A DNA stretch of 28,982 nucleotides from Lentisphaeria bacterium (GTDB lineage: Bacteria > Verrucomicrobiota > Lentisphaeria > Victivallales > UBA1829), in assembly GCA_017456805.1 (NCBI GenBank), contig JAFTIQ010000075.1:1-28982 (forward strand), given 5' to 3'. Shown piece after piece: positions 15,887 to 23,441 of the stretch. A program made the position numbers and the translations under genes. The notes under the pieces are model-generated. The model had not been told where the DNA came from. It was given only the letters and a program-made list of their open reading frames with translations, and did no database searches. The number at the start of each line of letters is the position of its first letter. The first letter of the stretch is position 1.

Positions 15887-17214
15887 TTGAGCCGGAATGA
15901 GGGAAGCGTAAACAGGGCTTTCAGAATAAACCATAACATTTTTCTGCCGTCTGCAGTGCAAAGCAGGAGCAGAATCAATCCAGCCGGCATGGAAATAACG
16001 CTGCTCCACGCCGCCCCGGTAACACCGAGCCGGGGAATCATAAACCAGTTCAGAACAACGTTGATCAATGCTCCGGCACCGTTTGCAGCGGCGATGGTCT
16101 TCAACTTATTTCCCATCATGCAATGCCAATAAAAAGCATGAAACATTCCGGTGAAGGGAAGGGTGCAGATGTATACCCCGAAAATCGTTGCGGCAGGAAG
16201 ATACGTTTCGCCGTAAAGAATTTCAAAAATATAGGGTGCGGCAAGCAGAAAAAACGGAAAAAACGGAATCATGATCCAGAAGAGCATGAAATAAAAGCGG
16301 TGAAGCTGTTTCCGGTATTCAGAATCGGAGATCTTACAGGAACTTGCGACCGCTGTACTGAAAACACTGGAAAGCAATCCGCTGAAAAGAGCCAGATTCA
16401 AGGTAAATCTCGACGCAAGCGTATAAAAGCCCACTGATTCAAAACCTTGAAAATATTCCAGCATAATAATATCGGTTTTACTGTAAATTGTGGAGAATAT
16501 CCCGGAGAAACTCAAGGGAATCGCCGGGATCAGAAGAGAAAAAACTTCTTTGAACCGGAAACTCCAATTCCGGATGGATGAACCGCATCTCTGATAAAAA
16601 CCGAGCATTGAAAGATGGTAGGTGAGCGACATCACACTCTCCGCAATGGCATAAACTGTCAGAGACCAATCAAAAAATACAGCACAGAGACGGATCAGGT
16701 TATAGATAACGCAGGAGATGATCTGGGCTCCTGCTTCATACTTGTTTTTGACTGCCGCCGCAAAATACGGAACGAGCGCCGTGGCAAAGTTCGTGCAATA
16801 TCCAGCCATCAGAATCAGGATCAGTTTGAGAACTTCCGGGGTGCGGTTGGAAAAGAATAAAACCCCCGCCGCCAGGAGAAGCATGATCAAGGTTTGAATT
16901 GCTTTGAACATGGCAAAATTTCCCAGAAGCCGCTCTTCCTGTTCCGGGTTTTTCACAATCTCCCGCTGGATGATCCCGCCGACCCCCATATCCAGAATGA
17001 CCGCAAACATGCCGATCCAGGCAATACTGTAATTCAGAACCCCGAACTGCTCAGGTCCCAGCTTTCTGGCAACCAGAAGCCCGACAGTAAACGCCGTGAT
17101 GATCCATGAAAATCTCGCGGCAGCCAGCCACACCGTATTGGCACCATATTCCAGTACAGTTTTATTTCCCAGCCATTCTTTGGCAATTTTGACGAGATTT
17201 TTCAGATGTTTCAT
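15871..17214 (-). CDS. Wzx-like oligosaccharide flippase (MOP superfamily)
   Basis: A 447-residue polytopic protein with the usual 12-14 hydrophobic segments. It opens NTVWLAAARFSWIITAFTVG, followed by ARKLGPEQFGVLNYSIAW, the pattern of polysaccharide biosynthesis/Wzx proteins, and VVLNWFMIPRLGVTGAAW near the end. It would flip lipid-linked sugars across the inner membrane. An AGGAA site lies six bases before ATG 17214. The 3' end overlaps that of the convergent GT-C gene by 16 bases, leaving no room for a terminator between them. Together with the GT-C gene it suggests a small glycan-export module, but no polymerase or initiating transferase is visible here. Confidence 0.87.
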   Translation of the reverse strand: MKHLKNLVKIAKEWLGNKTVLEYGANTVWLAAARFSWIITAFTVGLLVARKLGPEQFGVLNYSIAWIGMFAVILDMGVGGIIQREIVKNPEQEERLLGNFAMFKAIQTLIMLLLAAGVLFFSNRTPEVLKLILILMAGYCTNFATALVPYFAAAVKNKYEAGAQIISCVIYNLIRLCAVFFDWSLTVYAIAESVMSLTYHLSMLGFYQRCGSSIRNWSFRFKEVFSLLIPAIPLSFSGIFSTIYSKTDIIMLEYFQGFESVGFYTLASRFTLNLALFSGLLSSVFSTAVASSCKISDSEYRKQLHRFYFMLFWIMIPFFPFFLLAAPYIFEILYGETYLPAATIFGVYICTLPFTGMFHAFYWHCMMGNKLKTIAAANGAGALINVVLNWFMIPRLGVTGAAWSSVISMPAGLILLLLCTADGRKMLWFILKALFTLPSFRLNHSGT

Positions 17215-17320
17215 GAATGATTCCTGTTGCTACATCAGGTAATGTAAGCTCTCAGCTGCATTTTTGCAAGCTCCTTGTGAAAAATCTTTCCTGATTCCTT
17301 GCTTTTTCTTGAAAATTAAC

Positions 17321-17349
17321 TTGAAATTTACCGGAAATGAGGCTAAGTT
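17321..17349 (+). promoter_or_regulatory. Weak candidate promoter for prfB
   Basis: TTGAAA (17321-17326), 17-base spacer, TAAGTT (17344-17349). The -10 is poor. It is the best-placed pair in the 194-base gap between the divergent flippase and prfB genes; the leader would be about 50 bases. Confidence 0.3.
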
Positions 17350-17408
17350 ACCAAGGAAAAAACTACACTTTCCCGTGAGGGGAGAAAATTGAAATACAGG
17401 AACCTTAT

Positions 17409-18500
17409 ATGACACTTGAAGAAATCAAAACTCGTTCTGCTGAAACTGCCCAACGGATGGAAACCCTGAAAGGATTCCTGAAAATCGATGAACACCGGGA
17501 AAAGATCGGCGAACTGGAAGATATTATGGCAAAACCGGATTTCTGGGATAATAAAGAGGAAGCTCAGAATACCGTTCAGAAACTCAGCGCGGAAAAAAAT
17601 GCAGTGGAGCCGTTCCTTCAGCTCCAGAAGGAAGTTGAAGATTTTGCAGCTCTCGCTGAACTTGCTGCAGAAGATGAATCCTTCCTCGAAGAGGCTGATT
17701 CCCTTTGGAACGCTCTCGAAAAATCCCTCGAAAAAACAGAACTCGTCAGTTTCCTTTCCGGAAAATTTGACCGCATGAACTGCTTCTTCTTTATTCATGC
17801 CGGCGCAGGCGGAACAGAATCCTGCGACTGGGCAAGCATCCTTTTGCGTATGTACCGCAGATGGTTTGAACGGCGCGGCTGGAAGGACGAAGTCATTGAT
17901 ATGCAGCCCGGTGATGAAGCCGGAATCAAGAGCGCAACGTTAAAGGTTTGCGGAGAATTCGCTTACGGATATCTGAAGAGCGAACGCGGTGTTCACCGCC
18001 TCGTCCGGATCTCTCCGTTCGACTCCAACGCCCGCCGTCATACTTCCTTTGCTTCCGCGGATGCGTTCCCGGAATTGGAAGAAGAACTCGACGTTGTCAT
18101 CGATGAAAAAGATCTCCGGATCGATACCTACCGTTCCAGCGGCGCAGGCGGTCAGTACGTCAACAGAACAGACTCCGCTGTCCGAATCACCCACTTGCCC
18201 ACCGGAATCGTTGTGGCTTGCCAGATGGAACGTTCCCAGCATAAAAACCGCGCAATGGCATTCAAAATGCTTCAGGCCCGGTTGTACGAACTGCAGGAAG
18301 AAAAACGCCGTCAGGAAGCCGCAAACATCAGCGGTGCAAAATCAGAAATCGCATGGGGAAGCCAGATCCGTTCTTATGTCCTCCAGCCTTATCAGATGGT
18401 GAAAGATACCAGAACCGGATATGAAACCGGAGATACAGGAAGCGTTCTCGATGGCGATTTGGATGCTTTCGTGGAAGCTTACCTCAAGTGGGATCACTGA
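17409..18500 (+). CDS. prfB: Peptide chain release factor 2 (no programmed frameshift)
   Basis: A 363-residue class I release factor. It has the SPF codon-recognition tripeptide (202-204), specific for UGA/UAA reading, and GGQ (247-249) for peptidyl-tRNA hydrolysis. The N-terminal helical domain, PDFWDN (43-48) and GAGGTESCDWA (132-142) are standard. The reading frame is continuous: at the place of the usual autoregulatory frameshift (about residues 22-26, KGFLK) there is no in-frame TGA and no CTTTGA slippery site, so the common autoregulation is absent. An AGGA site lies upstream of the ATG. The stop codon overlaps the start of the HAD gene (TGATG). Confidence 0.96.
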   Translation: MTLEEIKTRSAETAQRMETLKGFLKIDEHREKIGELEDIMAKPDFWDNKEEAQNTVQKLSAEKNAVEPFLQLQKEVEDFAALAELAAEDESFLEEADSLWNALEKSLEKTELVSFLSGKFDRMNCFFFIHAGAGGTESCDWASILLRMYRRWFERRGWKDEVIDMQPGDEAGIKSATLKVCGEFAYGYLKSERGVHRLVRISPFDSNARRHTSFASADAFPELEEELDVVIDEKDLRIDTYRSSGAGGQYVNRTDSAVRITHLPTGIVVACQMERSQHKNRAMAFKMLQARLYELQEEKRRQEAANISGAKSEIAWGSQIRSYVLQPYQMVKDTRTGYETGDTGSVLDGDLDAFVEAYLKWDH

Positions 18501-19072
18501 TGCTCATCGCTCTTGATATCGGGAACGTTTGCGTCCAGCTTCAGCTCGAAGAATCTGCCCGGCTGTTCGGTTATGAACTCTCCGCTCAGCCGGAAGCGTT
18601 TACAAATCTGACGTATCAGTATGAAACCGGGAAAATCGATACACCGGAATTCCTGAACAAAGTCTCCGGATTGACCGGGATGTCCGGGGCTGAAGTCAAA
18701 CATGCCTGGGATGTGAAAGTCGGCAGAGAAATGCCCGGAATGGCTGAGGCTGTCAGGGATTTCTCCTCAAAAGGGATCGAATTCGCTTTCCTTTCTGATA
18801 TCGGTGGACTTCATCTGACAAAATTCCGCCGGACCGTTTCTTTTGTTCATCTTGTCAAAGGGGGCATTTTCAGTTGCGAGGCCGGGTGCTGCAAACCTGA
18901 AAAACAGATTTTTCAGGCGTTTGAAAGCACTTTTGGAAAACCGGATCTCTTTTTTGATGATATGGAAAGAAACATCAGGGGCGCGACTGAGTTCGGATGG
19001 AGAGCCGTCCGTTTCACCGGTGCAGAGTTGTTTCGGGAAACCGTGAACCGGTATCTTGCTGAACGGCTCTGA
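18500..19072 (+). CDS. HAD-superfamily hydrolase (YihX-like branch)
   Basis: A 190-residue haloacid-dehalogenase-fold protein, probably a small-molecule phosphatase. Motif I is ALDIGNV, with D6 as the nucleophile and Gly in place of the second Asp, as in the DxGNV subgroup that includes YihX. Motif II is FLSDIG, motif III CCKPEKQIF and motif IV FFDDMERNIRGA. A helical cap occupies about residues 15-80. ATG 18500 is chosen because it overlaps the prfB stop (TGATG); an upstream ATG at 18488 would start inside prfB. Its 3' end lies five bases from that of the convergent regulatory gene. The substrate is unknown. Confidence 0.85.
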   Translation: MLIALDIGNVCVQLQLEESARLFGYELSAQPEAFTNLTYQYETGKIDTPEFLNKVSGLTGMSGAEVKHAWDVKVGREMPGMAEAVRDFSSKGIEFAFLSDIGGLHLTKFRRTVSFVHLVKGGIFSCEAGCCKPEKQIFQAFESTFGKPDLFFDDMERNIRGATEFGWRAVRFTGAELFRETVNRYLAERL

Positions 19073-19077
19073 TAAAG

Positions 19078-19701
19078 TCAGGTCCAACGGGTCAATTTAT
19101 AATCCAGCCGTTCCTTCAGTTGATTGAATTTTGTATTCGGAAGTTCCAAAATCTCTTTAATATCATCCTCAGGAACACCTGCACGGGAAAGTTTCAGCAG
19201 ACGGAACTCTTCCGTATCCAGCGTTAAAAGCCTGGAATCTGTCAGCTGTCTGTTTTTGTATCCGAACAGTTTTGCAAGCTGTTTTCCGATCCTTTTATGA
19301 ATCGCCTGTCTTGTAACACCTTCATTCCGGGCAATTTCTGCAAAACTCTTAGCTCCCATCAGCTTGGCGGAAAGTATTTTGCCGAGCTTTCTGTCTTTTC
19401 CGATCCTCAGAAGAAACGCAGAGAGGGCAATCACTTCATCCCGGGTATAAGTCCGGTTATCAGAAATATCCACGGGAAGAATATTTTCTGTCGAGGGGCT
19501 GCAGTTATCAATGTATTCTGAATAATGATACCATTTTGAATCCTGAATCTTCATTCTTTTTGCATCTTCTGCACAAAATTGACAGGATTCCCGATAGATA
19601 CAAGTTTCACACTCCAGCAATTCTTTTCCCTGACCAAAACATTCCGGAGCATCTTCATTACAAATTTTCTCCATTTTCTCCCCCAATTCGATTTTCAACA
19701 T
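19078..19701 (-). CDS. Cys-rich, helix-turn-helix protein of unknown function
   Basis: A 207-residue protein that I do not recognise. The N-terminal third carries six cysteines (C14, C21, C31, C34, C40, C43), with CETC...CQFC able to hold a zinc ion or an iron-sulfur cluster. The C-terminal half holds a sigma-region-4-like helix-turn-helix, SFAEIARNEGVTRQAIHKRI (119-138), and a second helical segment (165-200). This suggests a DNA-binding regulator with a metal or redox sensor part. ATG 19701 has AGGAAG four bases upstream; ATG 19674 (after GGGGGAG) would shorten it by 9 residues and is also plausible. It overlaps the upstream HTH gene by 44 (or 17) bases, so the two are coupled. It converges on the HAD gene with five bases between stops. 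Confidence 0.75.
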   Translation of the reverse strand: MLKIELGEKMEKICNEDAPECFGQGKELLECETCIYRESCQFCAEDAKRMKIQDSKWYHYSEYIDNCSPSTENILPVDISDNRTYTRDEVIALSAFLLRIGKDRKLGKILSAKLMGAKSFAEIARNEGVTRQAIHKRIGKQLAKLFGYKNRQLTDSRLLTLDTEEFRLLKLSRAGVPEDDIKEILELPNTKFNQLKERLDYKLTRWT

Positions 19702-19894
19702 AAAACTTCCTGTTGATCATTGCTGAAACCGCTTCTTCAATCTGCGGTCTCCAGAAAAATACTTTTGATCGCTGTCCTCCAACCGGATTTTTGATTGGTA
19801 CAAATATCCCCTTTTGTATCATTTTGTTAACAACATTTTTGCTCCATGGCAGAACATTCTGCAATTCCGTTCTTGACAAGAACATCTCTTTCAT
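19658..19894 (-). CDS. Small excisionase/MerR-like helix-turn-helix protein
   Basis: A 78-residue protein. Residues 5-60 (LSRTELQNVLPWSKNVVNKMI, then GIFVPIKNPVGGQRSKVFFWRPQIEEAV) fit a winged helix of the excisionase/MerR type: a recognition helix, a wing with Gly-Gly-Gln-Arg, and a closing helix. ATG 19894 is preferred over 19957, because AAAGG lies eight bases before it and the extension runs over the promoter described at 19928-19957. It overlaps the Cys-rich HTH gene, and both share one transcript. Excisionase-like proteins either regulate or assist site-specific recombination, but no integrase is nearby, so a regulator is more likely. Specific function unknown. Confidence 0.75.
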   Translation of the reverse strand: MKEMFLSRTELQNVLPWSKNVVNKMIQKGIFVPIKNPVGGQRSKVFFWRPQIEEAVSAMINRKFYVENRIGGENGENL

Positions 19895-19917
19895 TTTTTT
19901 GCCTTTCTGACATTTAT

Positions 19918-19937
19918 GAAACAGTTTATTCTGTTTC
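19918..19937. promoter_or_regulatory. Palindromic operator candidate over the -10 of the HTH gene pair
   Basis: GAAACAG (19918-19924) and CTGTTTC (19931-19937) form a perfect 7-bp inverted repeat with a 6-base spacer. It covers the -10 hexamer of the minus-strand promoter (19928-19933). This position suits autorepression by one of the two HTH proteins. Confidence 0.55.
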
Positions 19938-19957
19938 TGCCAAAAAAACATTGTCAA
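19928..19957 (-). promoter_or_regulatory. Promoter of the HTH gene pair
   Basis: Minus-strand TTGACA, a perfect -35 (19952-19957), an 18-base spacer and CAGAAT (19928-19933). The leader to ATG 19894 is about 25 bases. Confidence 0.55.
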
Positions 19958-20101
19958 CCGTCAGAATTGATTTTTTTGATATTATAATGCAAAAAATGTA
20001 TAAATCAAGCTGTATTTGTTAAAAATATACAAAAAAAATATAAAAACAATACAAATAATAAAAAGCATTAAATCAGGAAGAGTAAGAGTGGGAAACTGTT
20101 T
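19958..20101. other. A/T-rich intergenic region
   Basis: This stretch is far richer in A and T than its surroundings, with runs of A and scattered ATACAAA/TTTGTAT-like words. It lies between the HTH pair promoter and the 3' end of ispD. No gene, clear hairpin or terminator is visible. It may be a binding region or evidence that the HTH pair arrived by transfer. Confidence 0.5.
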
Positions 20102-20788
20102 TCAGCGGGCTCGCAGGAGTGCTTCTGCAAGTGCAAGGTCTGAAAAATGGGTGACTTTCAGATTGATCTCATCGGGGATGACCGGATGAGCACAGATTCC
20201 GCAAAATGTTTCAACCGCTGCGGTATCATCAGTGAAGGAGAGATTTCCGGAAACAGTTTTCCGCAGGGCGTGAAGAAGCAGTTCTGTCCGGAAGGTTTGA
20301 GGCGTTTCTATTTCCCAGATCTGCTCCCTTTTCACATTTCCGGCAGTAAGAAGTCCGTTGGAATCGATCATTTTCAAGGTATTCGTTGCCGGGCGTGCGG
20401 CAGCTGCAGCGGAATATTTTTCAGCAGCCAGATACACTTTTTCGATAGTCGCTGCTTGGATCAGAGGGCGGGCAGCATCGTGAACGGCTGTCAGTTCCAC
20501 TGTACGGGGGAGGGCTTCCATTGCATTGAGGACGGATCTTGTCCGGTCAATTCCGCCCTGAACAACCGCGATGGAATTTCCCGGGCAGAACTCCTCCAGA
20601 AGCTCCTTGATCTGTCCCATGACACTTTGATGTACAGGGAGCACGATGGAGGAATCCGGACAGAATTTCCGGAATTGCATGACGGCATGCAGAAAGAGAG
20701 GGATTCCGTTCAAAGGTTCAAGAAGTTTATTTCTTGCACCGTAACGGGAGGATGTTCCGCCGGCGGGGATGATTGCTGAATAATTCAT
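20102..20788 (-). CDS. ispD: 2-C-methyl-D-erythritol 4-phosphate cytidylyltransferase (IspD)
   Basis: A 228-residue cytoplasmic enzyme of the MEP isoprenoid pathway that transfers CMP from CTP to methylerythritol phosphate. Family motifs are present: PAGGTSSRYGARNK (CTP-binding loop with Arg and Lys), GGIDRTRSVLNA, VHDAARPL, ETPQTF, TDDTAAVE and INLKVT. It has normal length. No convincing SD precedes ATG 20788, and only about 15 bases separate the start from the terminator of the upstream lipoprotein gene, so expression relies on read-through or an unseen promoter. ispF, often its neighbour, is absent. Confidence 0.93.
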   Translation of the reverse strand: MNYSAIIPAGGTSSRYGARNKLLEPLNGIPLFLHAVMQFRKFCPDSSIVLPVHQSVMGQIKELLEEFCPGNSIAVVQGGIDRTRSVLNAMEALPRTVELTAVHDAARPLIQAATIEKVYLAAEKYSAAAAARPATNTLKMIDSNGLLTAGNVKREQIWEIETPQTFRTELLLHALRKTVSGNLSFTDDTAAVETFCGICAHPVIPDEINLKVTHFSDLALAEALLRAR

Positions 20789-20803
20789 AAGAGGTCAGAA
20801 AGA

Positions 20804-20836
20804 AAACGCCGCGGGCTTAAAAAACTCACGGCGTTT
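20804..20836 (-). terminator. Terminator of the LysM lipoprotein gene
   Basis: On minus, AAACGCCG and CGGCGTTT (plus 20829-20836 and 20804-20811) pair over 8 bases, with an imperfect inner stem. TTTTCTTTCT follows (plus 20796-20806). It lies 33 bases after the lipoprotein stop. Confidence 0.7.
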
Positions 20837-20868
20837 GAATCAGCTTTTACAACAGAATATTCCGTTGA

Positions 20869-21960
20869 TCAGGGGAAAATAACAGTTGTTCCGGCTTTGA
20901 TGGTACCATCAGCAGGAAGATTGGGGTTCTTTTCACGGATCTGAGCTTCCGTGAAGCCCCAGTTTTTTGCAAATGCTGCAATAGAAATATCTTCTTTTAC
21001 CACTTCAGAGAGTGCAGAATTTGCACTGTCACCGGATGCGGGCGGTTGCGGAACGGTAGGCGCTGCCGGAGCTTCAGGTGCCGCGGGGGCATCTGTCGGA
21101 AGGGCGGGAAGATCTGCATCAGCTGCGGGTGCGGCAGGAGCTGCCGGTGCGGCTGCATCCGTTGGGGGAGCTGCAGGTGCTGCGGGAGCCGCGGGTTTTG
21201 CGGCAGGAGCTCCGCTTTTTCTCGGGGGGAGTTTCAATTTCTGATTGACCTGAAGATATTTGTTCAGGGAGAGATTGTTATACTCTGCGATTGCAGCGGG
21301 AGCAAGTCCGAACATCTGACCGATCTTTGCGAAGGAGTCGCCTTTTTTCACGATATAGATACCATCAGCAGGGATCGGAAGATACGTTTTTTTCACTTTA
21401 ACAGCAGGTTTTGCGGATGCCTGTTTTGTTCCTGCGGGTTTTGCTGCGGGAGGAGTGACCTTCTTTCCGGTAGCGGGGATCATGATCTTCTGACCGGGGC
21501 GCAGTTTTCTCGGGGGAATGGTATTGTAATTTACCAGATCCTTGACGGGTACACCGTATTCATGAGCGATTTTCCAATAGGAATCGCCTTTTTTCACGAT
21601 ATACTCGATATCGTTTGCGCGGACCGGTTTTGCGGCAGGAGCTCCACCTTTTTTCGGGGCAGGGGCTGCTTTTTCCGGCACGGCAACAGGAGGTGCGGGG
21701 ACTTCCGGTTCGTCATCGATTACAACGGGGGTATCGGCTTTGGGGTCGACTGTTTCCGGGGCAACTTCAGGAAGTTCGGGTGTTTCCGCGGGAGTTTCCG
21801 CAGGAGTTTCTGCCTTCGGTTGTGAAGAGGGTAAATAAGCGCCTGACGGCATGGGTTCATCTTCCTGTACGCCTGTACATCCACTCAACATGACTGCACC
21901 GCCGATGACAAGGTGAAGAGCAGCTACTGAGGAACAGATGGCCAACATCTTTTGTTTCAT
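20869..21960 (-). CDS. Lipoprotein with LysM domains and Ala/Pro-rich linkers
   Basis: A 363-residue secreted lipoprotein. A signal peptide (1-27) ends in the lipobox LSGC with C28 as the lipid-modified residue. An acidic Pro/Glu-rich spacer (35-95) follows, then LysM 1 (about 119-162, IVKKGDSYWKIAHEYGV), LysM 2 (about 201-246, IVKKGDSFAKIGQMFGL), a long Ala/Pro-rich linker (250-312) and a third, divergent LysM-like unit (about 320-363). LysM units bind the glycan of peptidoglycan, so it probably tethers the envelope to the wall. No catalytic domain is seen. A GGAGGT site lies seven bases before the ATG. The linker is low in complexity and varies readily. Confidence 0.88.
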   Translation of the reverse strand: MKQKMLAICSSVAALHLVIGGAVMLSGCTGVQEDEPMPSGAYLPSSQPKAETPAETPAETPELPEVAPETVDPKADTPVVIDDEPEVPAPPVAVPEKAAPAPKKGGAPAAKPVRANDIEYIVKKGDSYWKIAHEYGVPVKDLVNYNTIPPRKLRPGQKIMIPATGKKVTPPAAKPAGTKQASAKPAVKVKKTYLPIPADGIYIVKKGDSFAKIGQMFGLAPAAIAEYNNLSLNKYLQVNQKLKLPPRKSGAPAAKPAAPAAPAAPPTDAAAPAAPAAPAADADLPALPTDAPAAPEAPAAPTVPQPPASGDSANSALSEVVKEDISIAAFAKNWGFTEAQIREKNPNLPADGTIKAGTTVIFP

Positions 21961-22070
21961 TGAGGATACCTCCGGTTTTTATTGTTATCTTTCAGTTCTG
22001 ATATTTTCTTATGGTAATATTACATCCTTTTTCAGGATTGCAAATGCAAAACTGTAAAAAAGAAGTTTTT

Positions 22071-22121
22071 TTTCATGGAAATCCGGTCTCTTGCTGAAGG
22101 ATTCCGGATTGTTCCATGAAA
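22071..22121 (-). terminator. Strong terminator of the aspartate aminotransferase gene
   Basis: On minus, TTTCATGGAA plus ATCCGG pairs with CCGGAT plus TTCCATGAAA (plus arms 22104-22121 and 22071-22086), 16 bp with a two-base bulge. It is followed by AAAAAACTTCTTTTTT. It starts 11 bases after the stop codon. Confidence 0.85.
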
Positions 22122-22132
22122 TGCAGACGTTT

Positions 22133-23314
22133 TTACTTGAGTCCTTTACAGAATTCTGCGAGTCTGCTGCAAGCTTCCCGGATGACGGCATCGGAGCATG
22201 CGTAAGAAATACGGACGCTCTGATCATCGCCGAAGGCATCTCCCGGAACTGCTGCAACTTTCTTTTCATCAAGAAGTTTTGTCACAAAATCAGTTGCGCC
22301 GAGTCCGAAAGATGCCACATTGAAGAACAAGTAGAATGCACCCTGAGGACGAATCGTTTTGATTCCGGGGATTGCGGAAACCAGATCATAGACCAGATCG
22401 CGGCGTGCCGCGAAGGCTTTTCTCATATTTTCAACAGGTTCCTGAGGACCGGTCAAAGCTGCGATCGCACCATACTGAGCAAAGCTTGTCGGGTTGGAGG
22501 TTGAGTGGCTCTGGAAGGCAGCGATCCGTTTTGCCAGCCAATCTGGGGCTGCAAGGTAACCGAGTCTCCATCCGGGCATGGAATATGCTTTGCTGAATCC
22601 GTTGATGGTGATGGTCAGATCAGCCATTTCCGGGGAAAGGGACGCGATGCTGCAATGGGGATATTCTGCATCGTAAACGAGCTTTTCATAAATTTCATCG
22701 GACATGACCATGAAATTATATTTCAGAGCGAGAGCAGCGATTCCTTCGATGGTTTTTCTGCAATAGACAGCACCTGTCGGGTTGGAGGGGGTGTTGAGGA
22801 TCAGAAGTTTTGTTCTGGGAGTGATTGCTGCTTCCAGTTCAGCAAGATCCACTTCGAAGTTGTTTTCCGCTTTTGTCTTGAGGATGACGCTGGTTGCGCC
22901 GGCAGCTTTTACCATTTCGGGGTAGCTGAGCCAGAAGGGGGCGGGGATGATGACCTCATCGCCGGGGCCGCAGAGGGCGGCGATGGCTGCGAAACCGCTG
23001 AATTTTGCGCCCGGGGAGACGATGACCTGAGAAGGTTCGCACTTGATTCCGTTATCGGTTGCAAGTTTATCAACGATTGCCTTCCGCAATTCCATGAGCC
23101 CGGAGGAGGCTGTATATTTTGTTTTTCCATCAGTCAACGCTTTGATTGCAGCTTCCTTGATGTGTTCGGGTGTGTCAAAATCAGGCTGTCCTGCTCCCAT
23201 TGCACAAACATTTTCACCGGCAGCTTTCAGTGCATCTGCTTTTGCTGTAATTGCCAAAGTTTGTGACGGCTGAAGATAAGCCATCGTACCTTTTGTCTCT
23301 CTGAGATCCTTCAT
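22133..23314 (-). CDS. Class I aminotransferase, aspartate aminotransferase type
   Basis: A 393-residue PLP enzyme of fold type I, subgroup I-beta, which would interconvert aspartate/2-oxoglutarate and oxaloacetate/glutamate. Motifs are GAGQPDFDTPEHI (40-52), TPSNPTGAVY (175-184), SDEIYEKLVY (205-214) and the Schiff-base segment NGFSKAYSMPGWRLGY with K242. ATG 23314 has AAGGAA upstream. A second ATG at 23284 (M11, where family members commonly begin) has AAAGG close by and could be the true start. The gene is preceded by a 127-base leader with hairpins and follows the NDK gene. Substrate choice cannot be settled by sequence alone, since this subgroup includes prephenate- and aspartate-specific members. 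Confidence 0.9.
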   Translation of the reverse strand: MKDLRETKGTMAYLQPSQTLAITAKADALKAAGENVCAMGAGQPDFDTPEHIKEAAIKALTDGKTKYTASSGLMELRKAIVDKLATDNGIKCEPSQVIVSPGAKFSGFAAIAALCGPGDEVIIPAPFWLSYPEMVKAAGATSVILKTKAENNFEVDLAELEAAITPRTKLLILNTPSNPTGAVYCRKTIEGIAALALKYNFMVMSDEIYEKLVYDAEYPHCSIASLSPEMADLTITINGFSKAYSMPGWRLGYLAAPDWLAKRIAAFQSHSTSNPTSFAQYGAIAALTGPQEPVENMRKAFAARRDLVYDLVSAIPGIKTIRPQGAFYLFFNVASFGLGATDFVTKLLDEKKVAAVPGDAFGDDQSVRISYACSDAVIREACSRLAEFCKGLK

Positions 23315-23441
23315 ATTTCAGATTCCTTATACCCGTCTCTTTACGGGGGCTTTTTCGAAATCGGACTCGATGTCACTTCCGCTGCCGGGCCAGTCCCGGT
23401 GCCGCAAAGGATTTATCCGTCCTGAATTCCGGAAATTTTTT
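23315..23441 (-). other. Structured leader between the NDK gene and the aminotransferase gene
   Basis: On minus this 127-base gap holds CCGGG/CCCGG around a 5-nt loop (plus 23385-23399), then ATCG/CGAT around GACT, and CCCGT/ACGGG around a 6-nt loop, which ends just before the AAGGA ribosome site. A competing GGACT/AGTCC pairing overlaps the first hairpin. No U-tract follows any hairpin, so this is not an ordinary terminator. It matches no riboswitch consensus I can recall and is possibly a translational regulator. Confidence 0.4.

Noticed and set aside
20951..21244. A Gly/Ala-rich 97-residue protein antisense to the LysM gene
   Set aside because: It is the mirror of the Ala/Pro-rich linker of the lipoprotein.
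23330..23440. A tRNA or small structural RNA in the aminotransferase leader
   Set aside because: A TTCGAAATC stretch recalled a T-arm, but there is no cloverleaf, acceptor stem or anticodon arm on either strand.
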